Of a DNA stretch of 64,000 nucleotides, positions 61,498 to 64,000 are shown piece after piece. The stretch is from Nitrospinota bacterium. GTDB lineage: Bacteria; JADFOP01. Within the stretch, counting starts at the first letter, position 1; each line of letters opens with the position of its first letter. The translations under genes were made by a program, and so were the position numbers. Location of the stretch: NCBI GenBank assembly GCA_022562795.1, contig JADFOP010000002.1, forward strand, positions 31,322-95,321, read 5' to 3'. Under the pieces are notes generated by a model that saw only the letters and a program-made list of their open reading frames with translations, made no database searches and was not told the origin of the DNA.

Positions 61498-62814
61498 GTG
61501 CGCATCGCTTTTAAAACCCTTGGCTGCAAGCTCAACCAGGTAGAGACCAACATCATGCGGGAGGCCTGTCGGGGGAGCATGATGGAGGTGGTCCCCTTCG
61601 AGGACGAGGCCGACGTCTACGTGGTCAACACCTGCAGTGTGACGGGAAAGACCGACCGTGTGGCCCGCCAGCTGGTCCGGCGGGCGGCGGGGCAAAACCC
61701 GGAGGCGGCCATCGTCGTCACCGGTTGCTACGCGCAGCTACAGCCCGAGGCCCTGGCGGACCTGCCGGGGGTGAGGCTCGTGCTCGGAAACGAGGAGAAA
61801 CACGACCTGCTCCACTACCTCGCGACCATGGAGGAGAACGGCCCAGGGGCCCACATAGCGGTGGGCGACATTGGGCACGCGAAGGAGTTCCGCTCTGCCC
61901 CCCTTCGGAGCTTCACGGGCTACACCAAGGCATTCGTCAAGATTCAGACCGGCTGCGACTTCCGTTGCACCTTCTGCTCCATCTGGACGGCGCGGGGCCC
62001 GAGCCGAAGCGAGCCGCCCGACCGAGTGCTGGAGCAGATGGCGGAGCTCGTCCAATCAGGGGTCAGGGAGATGGCCGTAACGGGGGTCTGCATCGGCTCC
62101 TACGGCCTCGACCTATCGCCCCCGACCACGCTGGCGGCCCTCGTTAGGATGACCGAGGGGGTGGAGGGCCTGGAGCGGCTCAGGATCACCTCGATCGAGC
62201 CTACGGAGTTGACCGACGAGCTGCTGGAAACCATGGCCACCTCCCCGCTCGTGTGCCGCCACCTTCACGTCCCCCTTCAGAACGGCTCCGACCGGGTCCT
62301 GGAAGGCATGAACCGAAACTACCGAACCGACTTCTACCGGGGCCGGATCGAAGCTGCGGCGGCGCTGATGCCCGGCGCCGGAATCGGGGCCGACGTCATG
62401 GTGGGCTTTCCGGGCGAATCCGACGAGGACTTCGAGGAGACGATGGCTTTCATCGAGAGGCTTCCCATGACCTACCTCCACGTCTTCAGCTACTCCCCCC
62501 GGCGCGGCACCCCCGCCGCCGAGCGGCCCGACCAGGTTGACCCACAGGTGAAGAAGGAGCGCTCGAAGCGCCTGAGATCCCTCGGCGAGGCCAAGCGCCG
62601 GGCCTTCATGGCCGACCAGGTAGGCCGAACGGTCCCGGTGCTCGTCGAGTCGACCCGAGACCGGAGCACCGGTCTCCTCAAGGGCTGGTCGGACACCTAC
62701 GTCAAGGTCCACCTGGATGGGCCCGATGCGTGGATGGGCCGGGTCGTACCGGTGGAAGTCGCGGCCCATGCGGACGGCCACCTCGAGGGAGTGGGGGTCG
62801 GGCAGGGCGCCTAG
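61498..62814 (+). CDS. mtaB: tRNA t6A37 methylthiotransferase MtaB
   Basis: Radical-SAM enzyme adding a methylthio group to t6A37, forming ms2t6A. GTG start at 61498 with GGAGGAG 6 bases upstream; ATG 61474 contains that site, so is rejected. The 438 residues hold three N-terminal cluster cysteines (TLGCKLNQ, NTCSVTG, VTGCYAQ), the radical-SAM CxxxCxxC in TGCDFRCTFCSIW and a C-terminal TRAM-like part. The CKLNQ/NTCSVTG pattern favours MtaB over MiaB or RimO. It acts downstream of TsaD at 28.4 kb. Confidence 0.93.
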   Translation: MRIAFKTLGCKLNQVETNIMREACRGSMMEVVPFEDEADVYVVNTCSVTGKTDRVARQLVRRAAGQNPEAAIVVTGCYAQLQPEALADLPGVRLVLGNEEKHDLLHYLATMEENGPGAHIAVGDIGHAKEFRSAPLRSFTGYTKAFVKIQTGCDFRCTFCSIWTARGPSRSEPPDRVLEQMAELVQSGVREMAVTGVCIGSYGLDLSPPTTLAALVRMTEGVEGLERLRITSIEPTELTDELLETMATSPLVCRHLHVPLQNGSDRVLEGMNRNYRTDFYRGRIEAAAALMPGAGIGADVMVGFPGESDEDFEETMAFIERLPMTYLHVFSYSPRRGTPAAERPDQVDPQVKKERSKRLRSLGEAKRRAFMADQVGRTVPVLVESTRDRSTGLLKGWSDTYVKVHLDGPDAWMGRVVPVEVAAHADGHLEGVGVGQGA

Positions 62815-62822
62815 GAGCAGGA

Positions 62823-63641
62823 GTGGTACACACCCTCCGTCCCATAAATCCCATAATAACTCTGATCACCGACTTCGGCCTGGCTGACCCCTACGTTGGA
62901 ACCATGAAGGGGGTGATGGTCTCCATCAACCCCCTGGTGCGCCTCATTGACATCACCCACGAGGTCACGGGCCACGACGTCCTCGAGGCGGCGCTCATCC
63001 TCCAGGCTTCCTACCGCTACTTTCCGGAGGGGACGGTCCACCTGGTCGTCGTAGACCCGACGGTCGGAAGCGAAAGGCGGCCCATCCTCGCGCTCACCGA
63101 CCGCTACGCCTTCGTGGGGCCCGACAACGGCGTGCTCTCGCCCGCTCTCGGCGACCCCACCTTCCAGCGGTGCATCGAGCTCACGGCCCGGCGCTACTTC
63201 CTCGATGAGATAGGCTCGACCTTCCACGGCCGCGACATCTTCGCCCCCGTGGCGGCCTGGCTCGCCAAGGGCGTGGAGCCGGAGGCCTTCGGCGAGGAGA
63301 TTGACGACTTCGTCCAGCTACCGATCCCCGAGGCGACCGTGGGTGAGGAGGCCATCGAGGGCCGGATAATATACATAGACCGGTTCGGAAACCTCGTCTC
63401 CAACATAACCCACCGGATGATCGAGACGCTCCAGGCGCGGACGGGCCGCCAGAAGGTGGCCATCCACATCGCCGGGCGCTCCATCGGGCGCATCATGCCC
63501 TCCTACGAGGCCGGCTCCACCGCCGAGCCGGGCGCCGTCATCAACTCCTGGGGCAACCTGGAGATTTTCGTAAAGCGCGCAGACGCCTCCTCCCTCCTCA
63601 GCGTCCGCCGGGGAGAGCCCGTCGTAGTGAGGGTGGGGTAG
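62823..63641 (+). CDS. SAM hydroxide adenosyltransferase (DUF62 family)
   Basis: 272 residues, GTG at 62823 following AGGAGCAGGAG. The family (relatives of fluorinase/chlorinase) mostly hydrolyses SAM to adenosine and methionine. Motifs: ITLITDFGLADPYVGTMKGV, the catalytic region VVVDPTVGSERRPIL with Asp and Arg, and the histidine in STFHGRDIFAPVAAWLAKG, consistent with the hydrolase Asp-Arg-His set rather than a halogenase. C-terminal barrel contains IIYIDRFGNLVSNI. It lies 8 bases after mtaB. It would lower SAM, but a link to the SAM-regulated cluster is only suggestive. Confidence 0.9.
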   Translation: MVHTLRPINPIITLITDFGLADPYVGTMKGVMVSINPLVRLIDITHEVTGHDVLEAALILQASYRYFPEGTVHLVVVDPTVGSERRPILALTDRYAFVGPDNGVLSPALGDPTFQRCIELTARRYFLDEIGSTFHGRDIFAPVAAWLAKGVEPEAFGEEIDDFVQLPIPEATVGEEAIEGRIIYIDRFGNLVSNITHRMIETLQARTGRQKVAIHIAGRSIGRIMPSYEAGSTAEPGAVINSWGNLEIFVKRADASSLLSVRRGEPVVVRVG

Positions 63642-63723
63642 GGGGGCGGTCCTGCGAAAGAAAGCTTGCGCTGTTTCACCGAATCTTGTAGCATTTTGTA
63701 AATCTCATTTTTCGTTATCAAAA

Positions 63724-64000
63724 TGTAGGGGCAGCCTTTATGGCTGTCCGCGGACAGGGACAAGCCCTGTCCCCGTACAACTAAGCTATTCTGCCCGCCA
63801 CCGGGCGGCTGTGACGATGGGTGAAAACCCCTCTTCCTCCTCAGGCTGCCAGGCGGCGGGTATTTTTATGCGGAAATAAGGTGTCGGGGTCAGGAGGTCG
63901 CAAGCGACCTTTGGTCGCCCGACTACCCATATATAAACCCTCTCCGTACACACGACCCGGCCTTCATACCCACGGACCGGGGTAAACCCTGTCCCTACAG
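63724..64000. repeat. REP-like hairpin cluster at right edge
   Basis: Nothing coding is seen from 63642 to 64000. From 63724 there are several small hairpins: GGACAGGG/CCCTGTCC (63752-63772), GCCCG/CGGGC (63793-63806) and AGGTCGC/GCGACCT (63895-63910). The start TGTAGGGGCAG (63724-63734) is mirrored by CTGTCCCTACA (63989-63999), with one mismatch, so the block may be one ~276-base element with inverted ends. The pattern resembles REP/BIME or MITE repeats. The window ends on it. Confidence 0.6.

Noticed and set aside
62823-63641. Fluorinase or chlorinase
   Set aside because: The Asp, Arg and His positions fit the SAM-hydrolysing subgroup, and no halometabolite biosynthesis genes are nearby.

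Overview
This 64 kb window is high-GC chromosomal DNA from a Gram-negative bacterium, densely packed with core metabolic and cell-envelope genes. The envelope is shown by lipoproteins with lipoboxes, a CpoB/YbgF-like protein, FtsEX-EnvC, a DacB-type PBP and MurA. Several traits suggest an uncultured lineage near Desulfobacterota, NC10, Tectomicrobia or Nitrospinota: a transcription-terminating SAM-I riboswitch, an archaeal-type ThiD-ThiN fusion, many GTG/TTG starts, and a mycobacterial-style thiocarboxylate sulfur route. I cannot assign a phylum from the sequence alone. I found no tRNA, rRNA, CRISPR array, prophage or insertion-sequence transposase.

Layout. 1-9.06 kb: prfA (cut by the window edge), prmC, murA, then hisD-C-B-H-A-F-IE, with no hisG or hisZ. 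9.1-15.4 kb (minus strand): CpoB-like lipoprotein, a bactofilin-TM-TPR fusion, rimI, and a helicase-exonuclease fusion resembling MrfA joined to MrfB. 15.5-21.5 kb (plus): DMT exporter, a small secreted protein, comF, then gap-pgk-tpiA-secG. 21.5-25.6 kb: a peptide-type ABC importer set (binding protein plus two permeases) with no ATPase. 25.7-39.5 kb (minus): aspartate aminotransferase, coaD, an alpha/beta hydrolase, tsaD, a divergent polysaccharide deacetylase, ctp protease, envC-ftsX-ftsE, a TPR protein, HU, recJ and dacB. 39.8-43.1 kb: a second ATPase-less peptide importer set. 43.1-49.4 kb (minus): di-haem lipoprotein, GT-C-like membrane protein, thiDN, an unknown secreted protein and lpdA. 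49.5-58.8 kb (plus): the sulfur cluster. 58.8-63.6 kb: GHL10-type glycoside hydrolase, M48 protease with an added C-terminal domain, mtaB, and a SAM hydroxide adenosyltransferase. The last ~350 bases are REP-like repeats.

The most interesting region is 49.5-57.6 kb. It holds cysK (whose -35 lies inside an 18-bp palindrome), a SAM-I riboswitch with terminator, a divergent threonine-synthase-like enzyme, a CysO/MoaD-type sulfur carrier ending in GGSC, two tandem rhodaneses (one with an export-type N-terminus), a CysM-like synthase, two stand-alone NIL-domain proteins flanking a MoeB-like E1 enzyme, a JAMM/Mec peptidase, an IscR-like Rrf2 regulator and a FIST-domain protein. My reading is a protein-thiocarboxylate pathway. 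The JAMM enzyme would trim the carrier to GG, the E1 enzyme and rhodaneses would load sulfur, and the PLP enzymes would make carrier-bound cysteine and possibly homocysteine, which the JAMM enzyme would release. SAM control of the operon head favours a methionine branch, perhaps with the ThrC-like protein acting on O-phosphohomoserine. That last step is inference.
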